This document shows, in pieces, positions 8,028 through 15,775 of a DNA stretch of 64,000 nucleotides. Both the position numbers and the translations under genes were made by a program. Under the pieces are notes generated by a model that searched no databases, was not told the DNA's origin, and saw nothing but the letters and a program-made list of their open reading frames with translations. Origin of the DNA: Micromonospora_G sp044458865 (lineage in GTDB: Bacteria > Actinomycetota > Actinomycetes > Mycobacteriales > Micromonosporaceae); NCBI RefSeq assembly GCF_044458865.1, contig NZ_JBITIH010000018.1, positions 103,159 through 167,158 of the forward strand, written 5' to 3'. Numbering within the stretch: the first letter of the stretch is position 1; each line of letters begins with the position of its first letter.

Positions 8028-8649
8028 GGCCCGGTCCTCCCGCCGCCCGACGCCCACCCGGGTCGACCGCACCCCACGACGGCGGCTCGGCCGGATCGAC
8101 GCCGCCCGGCGACGGCGGCTCGGCCCGGTCGTCGGTGAGGAGTCGTTCCAGGCGGAGCCGGGCGATCCGCCGCAACTCCCGGTGCACCACCCGCCGTTCG
8201 GTCTCGTCGTCGTTGCGCAGCCGTTGCCGGGCGACGGCGAGCAGTTCGGTCTCGGTCCGACCACTGGCGAAGACGAGGAAGAGGTGACCGAAGCGCCGCT
8301 CGTACTCCCGGTTCGCGACCGCCAGTTCGGCCCTGGTCCGGGCGTCGGCGTCGGCCACCCCGGCCTGCTCCCGACGGGACCAGGCCGACTCCCGGTCCGC
8401 GCCGGCCGGCCGCTCCCCGATGCGCGGATGCGCGGCGAGCGCCAACGCCACGTCGTCCCAGCTCAGCGCCGCCAACGCGGCGTCCGCGACGGCGAGCAGC
8501 ACACCCAGATCCGGGTACGGACGACGCTCGACCAGAGCCGACGCCCACGCCGGTACGGCGCAGCAGGCGAGCAGGTCCCGTCGCGCCCGATCGGGCGCAA
8601 CGGTGTTGAAACTGTCCAAGGTGTGGCCGGAAGCGCTGATGGTCGCCAC
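8020..8649 (-). CDS. uraD: OHCU decarboxylase
   Basis: Produces S-allantoin from 2-oxo-4-hydroxy-4-carboxy-5-ureidoimidazoline. Recognised by DSFNTVAP at the start, AHPRIGERPAG with the catalytic His, and FGHLFLVFASGRTETELL, the core signature of the family. About 209 residues from the GTG at 8647-8649; the family is usually near 165-170. The excess is a Pro/Gly-rich C-terminal tail that overlaps the next gene. The start is uncertain: a GGGAGG abuts the GTG too closely, and a TTG at 8617-8619 just before DSFN is an alternative. First gene of the catabolic operon, divergent from pucR. Confidence 0.88.
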   Translation of the reverse strand: MATISASGHTLDSFNTVAPDRARRDLLACCAVPAWASALVERRPYPDLGVLLAVADAALAALSWDDVALALAAHPRIGERPAGADRESAWSRREQAGVADADARTRAELAVANREYERRFGHLFLVFASGRTETELLAVARQRLRNDDETERRVVHRELRRIARLRLERLLTDDRAEPPSPGGVDPAEPPSWGAVDPGGRRAAGGPGHD

Positions 8650-8796
8650 CTCCCAAGGGTTGGGAGAAGTACAACAGCCGGTCAGCGCCGGTTGAACCGG
8701 CAACGACACCCAATTCGAAACCAGTGACCCGTATCGTTTCCGTAGCTTCCTCCAAACCCGAGCCATCTCCCCGTGGCGCGACCGGAAGGAACCGCG
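8650..8796. promoter_or_regulatory. Divergent promoter region with two inverted repeats
   Basis: The 147 bases between the purine operon and pucR hold two perfect inverted repeats: TCCCAA-GGG-TTGGGA at 8651-8665 and GCCGGTT-G-AACCGGC at 8687-8701. The first abuts the uraD start region and would cover its ribosome binding site. They are candidate operators for PucR; assignment is inference. A GGAAGGA at about 8784-8790 is the ribosome binding site of pucR. Confidence 0.5.
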
Positions 8797-10359
8797 ATGC
8801 TGCTACGCGAGGCGCTGCACCGGCCACGGCTGCGGCTCACCCTGTTGACCGGGGCGGAGGCGCTGGAACGACCCGTCAGCCGGGTCTACGTGACCGACCT
8901 GCCCGACCCCCGGCGCTACCTCTCCGGCGGCGAGATCGTGCTCACCGGTCTGGTCTGGCGGCGCGACGCCAGCGACTCAGAAACCTTCGTCGCCGCCTGC
9001 GCCGAAGCGTCGGTGACCGCGATCGGCGCCGGTGACGCCGTCTTCGGCTCGGTTCCGGACGACCTGGTCGACGCGTGCCGACGGCACCGGATGCCCCTGT
9101 TCGAGGTGCCGATCGAGGTGTCGTTCCGGGACATCGTCGACGAGGTGAACCCGTCACTCTGGGCGCAGCGGGCCAGCGGGCTCGCCACCGTACTCGGACG
9201 GCACCGGGGTCTGGTGGCCGCGATGGCCGCCGGGGCCCGACTGGTCGACCTGCTCCCGCCGGCCGCCGCCGAACTGGGCGTCGACTGCTGGGTGCTGACA
9301 CCGACCGGCCGCCTGGTCGCCGGCACCACCGCGCTCGGCCCCACCGACCGGGCCACCCTCGCACACGCCTTCCTCGGCGCCGGACGGCTACCGGCACACG
9401 CCACAGTGGACGAGCGTCGGGTGGTCGTCTCCGGCGTACCCGGCCGCCCCGAGCACCGGCTCGCCTCCTGGCTGCTCGCCTGCGCCGCCCCTGGGCGCGA
9501 CCCGTCCGCACCCCAGGACGGCGGGCTGGCCGACGCGACCGCCGAACTGACGAGTCTGGTGGCGCTGGAACGGTCCCAGGTCGACGAGGCGCTACGGATC
9601 GAACGACGGCTCGCCGACCAGCTCGGCGCCGCCCTCACCGGGACCGAACAGGTCGACCTGCGGGGCCGGCTGCTCTCCTGCGGGCTGCCACCGGACGCGA
9701 CCTTCCTGGTGCTCGCCGTCAACCTGACCGGCCTGCGTACGCCCCCGGAACTGGCCGTCGCCATCTGCGCCGAACTGGTCGAACCAGCCACCGAACGGGT
9801 CGCGGTGACCGACGCGGGACTACCCGACACCGTCCTCGCCATCCTCGCCGTCACGCCAGCGCAGGCCCCGTACGCGGTGGAGACGATCCGCGCCGGGGTG
9901 GCCGCGTACGCACCCGGGCTGGGCGGTGGACGACTCGCCGTCGGGGTGAGCGGCCCGGCGGCCGGACCAGGTGCCCTCGGCGGCGCGGTCGAGGAGGCCC
10001 GGCACGCCCTGCGTACGGCGGTCGCACGGGGTGAACGGACCAGCGTGGTCGGCGCCGACGAACTCGCCTCGCACCTGCTCCTGCTGGCCGGGGTGCCGGC
10101 CGACACCCGGCGGGCGTTCCAGCGTCGGCTGCTCGCACCGCTGCTCGCGTACGACCGGACGCACAACGCGAACCTGCTCCGTACGCTCGACTCCTTTCTC
10201 GCCTGCGGCGGATCCTGGACGCGCTGCGCCGCCCTGCTGCACCTGCACGTCAACACCTTGCGCTACCGGATCGGCCGAATCGAACAGCTCACCGGGCGGG
10301 ACCTGTCCCGCTTCGAGGACCGGGTCGACTTCTTCCTCGCCCTCCGCCTCCCCCGGTAA
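8797..10359 (+). CDS. pucR: PucR-family transcriptional regulator of purine catabolism
   Basis: 520 residues with the PucR architecture: N-terminal purine-catabolism domain (about 1-125, VYVTDLPDPRRYLSGGEIVLTG), a central CdaR/GGDEF-like region (about 290-420) and a C-terminal PucR helix-turn-helix (LLRTLDSFLACGGSWTRCA, then LHLHVNTLRYRIGRIE). The ATG at 8797 is preferred over the GTG at 8773 because GGAAGGA sits seven bases upstream. Transcribed away from the operon for urate formation and breakdown, so it very probably controls it. The TAA stop is formed by the first bases of palindromic element B. Confidence 0.93.
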   Translation: MLLREALHRPRLRLTLLTGAEALERPVSRVYVTDLPDPRRYLSGGEIVLTGLVWRRDASDSETFVAACAEASVTAIGAGDAVFGSVPDDLVDACRRHRMPLFEVPIEVSFRDIVDEVNPSLWAQRASGLATVLGRHRGLVAAMAAGARLVDLLPPAAAELGVDCWVLTPTGRLVAGTTALGPTDRATLAHAFLGAGRLPAHATVDERRVVVSGVPGRPEHRLASWLLACAAPGRDPSAPQDGGLADATAELTSLVALERSQVDEALRIERRLADQLGAALTGTEQVDLRGRLLSCGLPPDATFLVLAVNLTGLRTPPELAVAICAELVEPATERVAVTDAGLPDTVLAILAVTPAQAPYAVETIRAGVAAYAPGLGGGRLAVGVSGPAAGPGALGGAVEEARHALRTAVARGERTSVVGADELASHLLLLAGVPADTRRAFQRRLLAPLLAYDRTHNANLLRTLDSFLACGGSWTRCAALLHLHVNTLRYRIGRIEQLTGRDLSRFEDRVDFFLALRLPR

Positions 10360-10408
10360 GGAAGGGCCCCTTGTTATCGCTTTTTGTATAACAAGGGGCC
10401 CTTCCTAA
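10357..10408. repeat. Dispersed palindromic element, copy B (near-perfect hairpin)
   Basis: Two arms of about 20 bp (AAGGAAGGGCCCCTTGTTAT and its complement) around the loop cgctttttgt, with one mismatch at the outer end. It lies between the convergent ends of pucR and xdhC, so it could terminate from both sides. The first three bases are the TAA stop of pucR. Copies A and C share the right arm and outer left arm but have a different inner left arm (cctatac). Confidence 0.88.
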
Positions 10409-10472
10409 CCGGGGGGCGTGGCAACCGGCGAGGGCGCGGCAACTGGCGGGCGTGGCAACTGGCGAGGCCGCG

Positions 10473-11603
10473 TCAACCGGTGAGCGGGCGGTGGGGGGTG
10501 TGGATGCGACCGGCGGTGTGGGAGAGCGGGGCACCGTTGCCACCCCAGCGGGTGGCGACGATCTCGGCGGCGATGCTGACGGCGGTCTCCTCCGGCGTAC
10601 GCGCGCCGAGGTCCAGCCCGATCGGGGAGGCGAGCCGGCGCAGTGCCGCCTCCGGCACACCTTCCTCTCGGAGCCGGGCCAGCCGGTCGTCATGGGTACG
10701 GCGGGAACCCATCGCGCCGACGTACGCCAGCGGAAGGTCCAGTGCGACCCGGAGCACCGGCACGTCGAACTTCGGATCGTGGGTCAGTACGCAGACCACC
10801 GTCCGTTCGTCCAGGTGCCCGGCGCGTGCCTCGGCGGCCAGGTAGCGGTGCGGCCAGTCGACGACCACCTCGTCCGCGTCCGGGAACCGGCGGGCGGTGG
10901 CGAAGACGGGGCGGGCGTCGCAGACGGTCACCCGGTAGCCGAGGAACGCACCGACCCGGGCCACCGCCGCGGCGAAGTCGATCGCCCCGAAAACGATCAT
11001 CCGGGCCGGCGGGGCGTACGCGTTGAGCAGCAGTGTCAGCCCGCTGCCCCGGCGTTCGCCGTCCGTACCGTAGTGCAGCAGGCCGGTACGCCCGGCGGCG
11101 AGCAGTCCGCGCCCGTCGTCGCTCGCCGCGTCGTCGAGCCGCCCGGAGCCGAGTGAGCCACTGCGCCGGTCGGGCCAGAGCACCATCCGCCGGCCCACCC
11201 GTTCGGGCGGGCCCGCCACGCAGGTGAGCACCGCGACCGGGGTACGCCGGCCGATCGCCTCGGCCACCTCGGCGAGGTCGGGGAAGGTGTCCCGGTCCAC
11301 CCGTTCGACGAAGACCTCGATGCTGCCGCCGCAGGTCAGGCCGACGGCGTACGCGTCGTCGTCGTGCACCCCGTAGCGCTGCGCCCGGGGCACACCGGCG
11401 GCCACCACCTCCTGGCACAGGTCGTAGACGGCGGCCTCGACGCAGCCGCCGGAAACGCTGCCGACCGCGGTGCCGTCCGGGCCGACGAGCATGGTCGCGC
11501 CGGGTTGTCGGGGGGCACTGCGCCAGGTGGCGGTGACGGTGGCCATCCCGACCGGGGCGTCCGCGTGCCACCAGCGCATCAGGTCGTCCATCACCTCACG
11601 CAT
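10473..11603 (-). CDS. xdhC: XdhC/CoxI-family molybdenum cofactor maturation protein
   Basis: 376 residues. XdhC proteins bind the molybdenum cofactor, aid its sulfuration and insert it into xanthine dehydrogenase. The N-terminal XdhC/CoxI domain (about 10-80) has ATWRSAPRQPGATMLV and VGSVSGGCVEAAVY; a later LTCGGSIEVFVE is typical. The C-terminal Rossmann-type domain (about 200-340) includes IVFGAIDFAAAVA-like and YVGAMGSRRTHDDRLARL segments. It is 17 bases downstream of the nucleotidyltransferase gene on the same strand, a two-gene cofactor unit serving the nearby dehydrogenase. Confidence 0.93.
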   Translation of the reverse strand: MREVMDDLMRWWHADAPVGMATVTATWRSAPRQPGATMLVGPDGTAVGSVSGGCVEAAVYDLCQEVVAAGVPRAQRYGVHDDDAYAVGLTCGGSIEVFVERVDRDTFPDLAEVAEAIGRRTPVAVLTCVAGPPERVGRRMVLWPDRRSGSLGSGRLDDAASDDGRGLLAAGRTGLLHYGTDGERRGSGLTLLLNAYAPPARMIVFGAIDFAAAVARVGAFLGYRVTVCDARPVFATARRFPDADEVVVDWPHRYLAAEARAGHLDERTVVCVLTHDPKFDVPVLRVALDLPLAYVGAMGSRRTHDDRLARLREEGVPEAALRRLASPIGLDLGARTPEETAVSIAAEIVATRWGGNGAPLSHTAGRIHTPHRPLTG

Positions 11604-11620
11604 GGCACCAGTGTGGCCGC

Positions 11621-12331
11621 TCAGTCACCGTACGCCGATCTGCTCGTCCGGTCCGCGGACGACCACGGCCGCGCGCCGCCGCCGGCCGTGGCACCGGGCT
11701 CCAGCGGCGGGCGTACGCGTGGTGCCCCCGGGAAGCGGGTCAGGTCGGTGGGGGTGTCGAGGTCGGCGTCGTCGGCGATGTCGGCGCAGTCCACCACCTG
11801 TAACTGCTGGGCGTGTTCCCGCAGGTAGGCACGGGCACCCACCTCGCCGACCGCGCCATCGGCGACCCCGGCCCAGTGGGTCCGGCCGAGCAGGACGGGG
11901 TGGCCGCGCCGGTCCTGGTAACCGGCGACGGCGAGGCTCTCCGGGGTAGCCAGGTCGACCAGGCGGTGGACCGCCTCGGCGGTGATGCCGGGCATGTCGA
12001 CCAGGAGGACGAGGGCGGCCACCGCCGTGCTGTCGTGCAGGGCGGCGAGGCCGGCGCGGAGCGAGGAGCCGAGTCCGGTGGCCCAGTCGGGGTTGTCGAC
12101 CGGCACCGCACCGGTGAGGTCCGCCGCGGCTCGCACGGTGGCGGCTCCGGCACCGAGCACGGCGAGTACGGGGGCACAACCGCCGTCGCGCGCGGTCGTG
12201 ACGGCGCGTTCGACGAGCAGCCGCCCGTCGAGGGGGATCAGTGCCTTGGGGCCGCCGTAGCGCCGCCCGGCGCCGGCGGCGAGGACCAACGCGGCGACCG
12301 GCCCCGATGCGTGTGCCCGCTCACATCCCAC
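11621..12331 (-). CDS. MobA-like NTP transferase (molybdenum cofactor cytidylyltransferase type)
   Basis: 236 residues beginning with the nucleotidyltransferase signature ALVLAAGAGRRYGGPKALIP (nucleotide-binding loop and Lys), then VDNPDWATGLGSSLRAGL and LVDMPGITAEAV, the metal-binding Asp region. This matches the MocA/PucB group that adds a nucleotide to molybdopterin for xanthine dehydrogenase-type enzymes. Whether it attaches CMP or GMP cannot be told here. The GTG start at 12329-12331 is accepted because the family signature follows within 15 residues. Same strand as xdhC, 17 bases apart. Confidence 0.88.
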   Translation of the reverse strand: MGCERAHASGPVAALVLAAGAGRRYGGPKALIPLDGRLLVERAVTTARDGGCAPVLAVLGAGAATVRAAADLTGAVPVDNPDWATGLGSSLRAGLAALHDSTAVAALVLLVDMPGITAEAVHRLVDLATPESLAVAGYQDRRGHPVLLGRTHWAGVADGAVGEVGARAYLREHAQQLQVVDCADIADDADLDTPTDLTRFPGAPRVRPPLEPGATAGGGARPWSSADRTSRSAYGD

Positions 12332-12573
12332 GCTCAGAAGACTAGCCAGACCCTTTCAGACCTGCCCGATATTACCGTTAAGCATAATATGAGAACTATA
12401 TACATCATACTTTCGGCTAGCTATTGGCTAGCTAAACAGGTTATGGTGGCTGCACTGAACGGCTCTTAGCGAAACCGAAAGAGCCGAGACCGCACGACCC
12501 ACAGCAACCGCACGACCGACAGCGAAACGCTGGTACTTGTCTTGTCCGCGGACGAGGTGCAGGGAGGACCACC
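12332..12573. promoter_or_regulatory. AT-rich leader upstream of SigB-type sigma gene
   Basis: About 12365-12450 is strikingly AT-rich for this genome (ttaagcataatatgagaact and similar). It holds a direct repeat GGCTAGCTA at 12415-12423 and 12426-12434, separated by two bases; each copy contains the palindrome TAGCTA. A ribosome binding site GGGAGGA lies just before the sigma start. It probably contains the promoter(s) for the sigma gene and perhaps for the divergent cofactor genes. I could not assign -35/-10 boxes with confidence. Confidence 0.5.
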
Positions 12574-13407
12574 ATGACCGCGCCAACCACCACTGAGCCG
12601 GACACCGTCACAGCCGCCGCCGTCAAGACGGCACCGAAGCTCGACCCGAACGCGCTGACCGACTCGGCCACCGACCTGCTGCTGGCGATGGCCGCGCTGC
12701 CGGCCCAGCACCCGTCGCGACCGGCGCTGCGTGACCGGGCGATCGAGGCGTGGCTACCGTTGGCCAACCACCTCGCCCACCGCTACGGCGGCCGGGGCGA
12801 ACCCACCGACGACCTGGCCCAGACCGCCGCCGTCGGACTGATCAAGGCAGTCGACAAGTACGACCCGAGCCGGGGCGTGGACTTCGCCGGCTACGCCATC
12901 CCGACCATCATCGGGGAACTCAAGCGCCACTTCCGAGACCGCACCTGGGACGTACGGGTACCCCGACGACTCCAGGAACTGCGGCTCAGCATCTCCGAGG
13001 CGAACAGCAGCCTGCTCCAGACCCTCGGCCGCTCCCCGACCGTCGCCGACATCGCGGCACACCTCAAGGTCACCGAGGAAGAGGTCCTCGAAGGGCTGGA
13101 GGGCGCGCGGGCGTACAACGCCGTCTCCCTCTCCACCCCGACCGGCGACGGCGAACGCGCCACCGAACTCGGTGACATGCTCGGCGGTGACGACGCCGAG
13201 TTTGAACTCGCCGAACTCCGGGTCGCCCTCGGACCGGCGCTCGCCACCCTCGACGAGCGCGAGCAGAAGATCCTCACCCTACGGTTCTACGGCAACCTGA
13301 CCCAGTCCCAGATCGCCGACCAGATCGGCGTATCCCAGATGCACGTCTCCCGACTGCTCGCCCGTGCGCTGACGAAGCTGCGCGGACAGCTCAGCGAAAC
13401 CTACTGA
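12574..13407 (+). CDS. SigB/SigF/SigG-type stress RNA polymerase sigma factor
   Basis: 277 residues with sigma-70 regions 2, 3 and 4. Region 2: LANHLAHRYGGRGEPTDDLAQ then GLIKAVDKYDPSRGVDFAGY and IPTIIGELKRHFRD. Region 3: LQELRLSISEANSSLLQTLG. Region 4: LDEREQKILTLRFYGNLTQS then QIGVSQMHVSRLLARAL. This is the group-3 SigB/F layout used in actinobacteria for general stress or development. GGGAGGACCACC precedes the ATG. No anti-sigma factor or antagonist gene is adjacent, so its control must lie elsewhere or act through the unusual leader. Confidence 0.93.
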   Translation: MTAPTTTEPDTVTAAAVKTAPKLDPNALTDSATDLLLAMAALPAQHPSRPALRDRAIEAWLPLANHLAHRYGGRGEPTDDLAQTAAVGLIKAVDKYDPSRGVDFAGYAIPTIIGELKRHFRDRTWDVRVPRRLQELRLSISEANSSLLQTLGRSPTVADIAAHLKVTEEEVLEGLEGARAYNAVSLSTPTGDGERATELGDMLGGDDAEFELAELRVALGPALATLDEREQKILTLRFYGNLTQSQIADQIGVSQMHVSRLLARALTKLRGQLSETY

Positions 13408-13441
13408 TACTTGGGGGAGGTTCCGGCGTACGTCGCCGGAC

Positions 13442-13477
13442 GTGAGGGGCCGGGCCACCAGTGGCCCGGCCCCTCAC
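13442..13477. terminator. Bidirectional hairpin terminator
   Basis: Perfect 17-bp inverted repeat: GTGAGGGGCCGGGCCAC at 13442-13458 and its complement at 13461-13477, around a two-base centre. It sits between the convergent ends of the sigma gene and the acetyltransferase gene. No strong U-tract follows, which is usual in high-GC actinobacteria. Confidence 0.85.
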
Positions 13478-13519
13478 GCTGTCACCGATCGGTCATCCGC
13501 CGGCTGCCCGATCGGTGAC

Positions 13520-14110
13520 TCACCCGCCCGCCGGACGCCACATGGGCCAGAACGGGGTGCCGTCCGGCAGCCGGAACGGCTCCGAGGCCCGGTAACCGTG
13601 GCGGGCGTAGAGATCCCGGCTGTCGGCGCTGCTCGCGTCCAGGTACGCCGGCAGCCCCTGTTCGTCCAGAAAAGCATGCCGGTGGCGCAGCAACGCCGAA
13701 CCGACGCCGTTGCCCTGACGTTCCGGACCGACAGCGAGGAAGGCGAGGTGGTGATGGGCCTCCTGCGGATGGTTCGCCTCGAACAGGTCGTCCAGCAGCC
13801 GGAACCGCTCCGTCCACTCGCCACACGCGGCGACCAGGCGCTTGTCGTAGTCGGACGGCGGCGGCAGCGGATCGCCGACCGCGGGCAGCCAGACCGCGAC
13901 CGCCCGACGGTCGGCGGTGGTCTCCACCAGTCCCCACTCAAGTGCGTGCTCGACCAGGATGTGGAAGTCGTCGGAGAGAATCTGGAGCCGGCCCACCGGG
14001 TCCGGCACCAGCCACCGGCAGGCGGCGAGCGACTGGAACGCCTCCGCGATCAGCTCACCGAGCACCCGCGCGTCCGCCGTCTCGGCCCGTTCGATCACCG
14101 GGGCGGTCAC
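13520..14110 (-). CDS. GNAT-family N-acetyltransferase
   Basis: 196 residues of GNAT type: the acetyl-CoA-binding motif region HHLAFLAVGPERQGNGVGSALLRH (R/Q-x-x-G-x-G/A form) at about residues 120-145, followed by YLDASSADSRDLYARHGY. The GTG at 14108-14110 overlaps the permease stop (GTGA), so the two are translationally coupled. A longer frame upstream exists but only reads the permease gene out of frame. Acceptor substrate unknown; co-expression with an amino acid permease suggests an amine or amino acid derivative (inference). Confidence 0.88.
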   Translation of the reverse strand: MTAPVIERAETADARVLGELIAEAFQSLAACRWLVPDPVGRLQILSDDFHILVEHALEWGLVETTADRRAVAVWLPAVGDPLPPPSDYDKRLVAACGEWTERFRLLDDLFEANHPQEAHHHLAFLAVGPERQGNGVGSALLRHRHAFLDEQGLPAYLDASSADSRDLYARHGYRASEPFRLPDGTPFWPMWRPAGG

Positions 14111-15636
14111 CGCCGTACCTCCGAGGCGACCGGCTGGCGGACGGCGGCGCCCGGCGCGGTCAGCCCGGCCGTCACGCTCTCCGGGCCGAGCCCGATGGTC
14201 TCGTAGACCTCCGGTCTGCGGGACCGGAGCAGCAGCGCCCAGAGGACGCCGAGCACCGCGGCGACCGGATAGACCGTGGGCAGCGCCCAACGGAGTACGG
14301 AGTCGGGGGCGACGCCGAGCAGGATGGCGAAATTGTCCAGGGCGAAGAAGAGGATGGTCGCCAGAATGACCGTGGCGAGCCCCGGGGCGACCACCCGATG
14401 CCAGGCGCTCTCCCCCGCCGGGTTGCGGGCGAAGAAGGCGATCACCGCGACCGACGTGGCGGTGATCAGGAGCAGGACACCGAACCCGCCAGCGGTACCG
14501 CCCCAGTAGAAGAGCTGCACCAGGGGGTCCCAGCCGGCGATCGCGTAGACCGCGATGACGACCAGACCGAAGACGCTCTGCGCGATGGACGCCGCCCGTG
14601 GCGCTCCGGTACGGGGCGCGGTCCGGCCGAAGATCGCGGGCAGGACCCGCTCCCGGCCGAGCGCGAAGGTGTACCGCGCGGTGGTGTTGTGGAACGAGAT
14701 CATCGCGGCCAGTACCGAGGTCAGGAAGAGCACCTGCCCGATGCTGACGAAACTGCCACCGAGGTTGCCGTCGGCGAGCACGAAGATGAGCCCGACCTGC
14801 TCCGTCCGGGACGCCTCGACGATCTTGTCCGGGCCGGTGGCGACCGTCATCGCCCAGGCGCTGATCGCGTAGAGCCCGGCGATGATCGCCACCGAGAGAT
14901 AGGTGGCGACCGGTACGGTCCGCTTCGGGTCCTTGCTCTCCTCGCTGAACACCACCGACGACTCGAACCCGGTGAAACCCGTCGCCGCCAGCACCAGGAT
15001 CGCCCCGACCCCGGGCACGAACAGGTTCCCCGGGGCGAGCGTCTCGAAGCTCATCCGCCCGCCGGCCGGGCTGAGCAGGTCGGCCAGGTCGAAGGCGACG
15101 ATGATGGCGATCTCGGCGAGCAACAGCACGGCGAGCACCATGCCGTTGATGTCCACCCGCAGCACCCCGAGCCCGGCGACCACCGCCCAGGCGACCAGGG
15201 CGATCACCCACCAGCTCGGGTCGTGCAGGCCGAAGAACTGTTCGAGTACGGGGGCCGCCGCCGCGCCGACCGCACCGTAGAGCCCGACCTGGAGCGCGTT
15301 GTACGCGATCAGCGCCACCCAGGCGGCGCCGACCCCGGCCGGCCGGCCGATCCCGCGGGTCACGTACGCGTAGAACGCTCCCGCGTTGGCGGTGTGTCGG
15401 GCCATCGCGACGTAGCCGACCGAGAAGAGTGCCAGCACGGCACCGATGAGCAGGAAGGCCAGCGGGATCCCGGTCACTCCGGTCACCGCGAACCCGGTGG
15501 TGACCACGCCGGCCACCACGGTCAAGGGCGCCGCGGCCGACAGTACGAAGAAGACCACAGAAGGAATGCCGAGCCGGCCACTGGCCAGCGCGGAGGAGAC
15601 GTTGCTCGGTCTGGGAGGTGCGGAGGGTGGGGCCAT
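14107..15636 (-). CDS. APC-family amino acid permease
   Basis: 509 residues with about 12 hydrophobic segments, starting at IPSVVFFVLSAAAPLTVVAG. Characteristic APC features: SAAAPLTV in the first helix and GAFYAYVTRGIGRP in the third, plus the GFTGFESSVVFSEESKDPKRT segment typical of the amino acid/polyamine/organocation superfamily. A charged C-terminus is cytoplasmic. Probable proton-coupled uptake or exchange of an amino acid; the substrate is not predictable. Its stop overlaps the acetyltransferase start by four bases. Copy C of the palindromic element lies just upstream. Confidence 0.92.
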   Translation of the reverse strand: MAPPSAPPRPSNVSSALASGRLGIPSVVFFVLSAAAPLTVVAGVVTTGFAVTGVTGIPLAFLLIGAVLALFSVGYVAMARHTANAGAFYAYVTRGIGRPAGVGAAWVALIAYNALQVGLYGAVGAAAAPVLEQFFGLHDPSWWVIALVAWAVVAGLGVLRVDINGMVLAVLLLAEIAIIVAFDLADLLSPAGGRMSFETLAPGNLFVPGVGAILVLAATGFTGFESSVVFSEESKDPKRTVPVATYLSVAIIAGLYAISAWAMTVATGPDKIVEASRTEQVGLIFVLADGNLGGSFVSIGQVLFLTSVLAAMISFHNTTARYTFALGRERVLPAIFGRTAPRTGAPRAASIAQSVFGLVVIAVYAIAGWDPLVQLFYWGGTAGGFGVLLLITATSVAVIAFFARNPAGESAWHRVVAPGLATVILATILFFALDNFAILLGVAPDSVLRWALPTVYPVAAVLGVLWALLLRSRRPEVYETIGLGPESVTAGLTAPGAAVRQPVASEVRR

Positions 15637-15712
15637 CAGTCTGCTCCAGGGGTGAGGAGAACCACGGTGGCCGGACCCCGCCGGCCGGACCGCGCTGGCC
15701 GGTCGGATCCGG

Positions 15713-15765
15713 TTAGGAAGGGCCCCTTCCTATACAGAATGCGATAACAAGGGGCCCTTCCTTAC
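15713..15765. repeat. Dispersed palindromic element, copy C
   Basis: Same plan and nearly the same sequence as copy A: outer arms ttaggaagggccccttcc and ggggcccttccttac around tatacagaatgcgataacaa. It lies between the 5' end of the permease gene and the 3' end of the GPP34 gene, ten bases from the latter's stop codon. As a hairpin it could terminate GPP34 transcription before it runs into the permease promoter. Confidence 0.85.
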
Positions 15766-15775
15766 ATGCGGCTGG

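Noticed and set aside
13520..15211. A single 563-codon minus-strand reading frame that looks like one fused protein.
   Set aside because: Only its last 196 codons (the acetyltransferase) have family resemblance. The first two thirds are the permease gene read out of frame.
13942..15747. Plus-strand open frame of 601 codons opposite the permease gene.
   Set aside because: Asp/Arg/Gly-rich antisense shadow of a real membrane protein gene.
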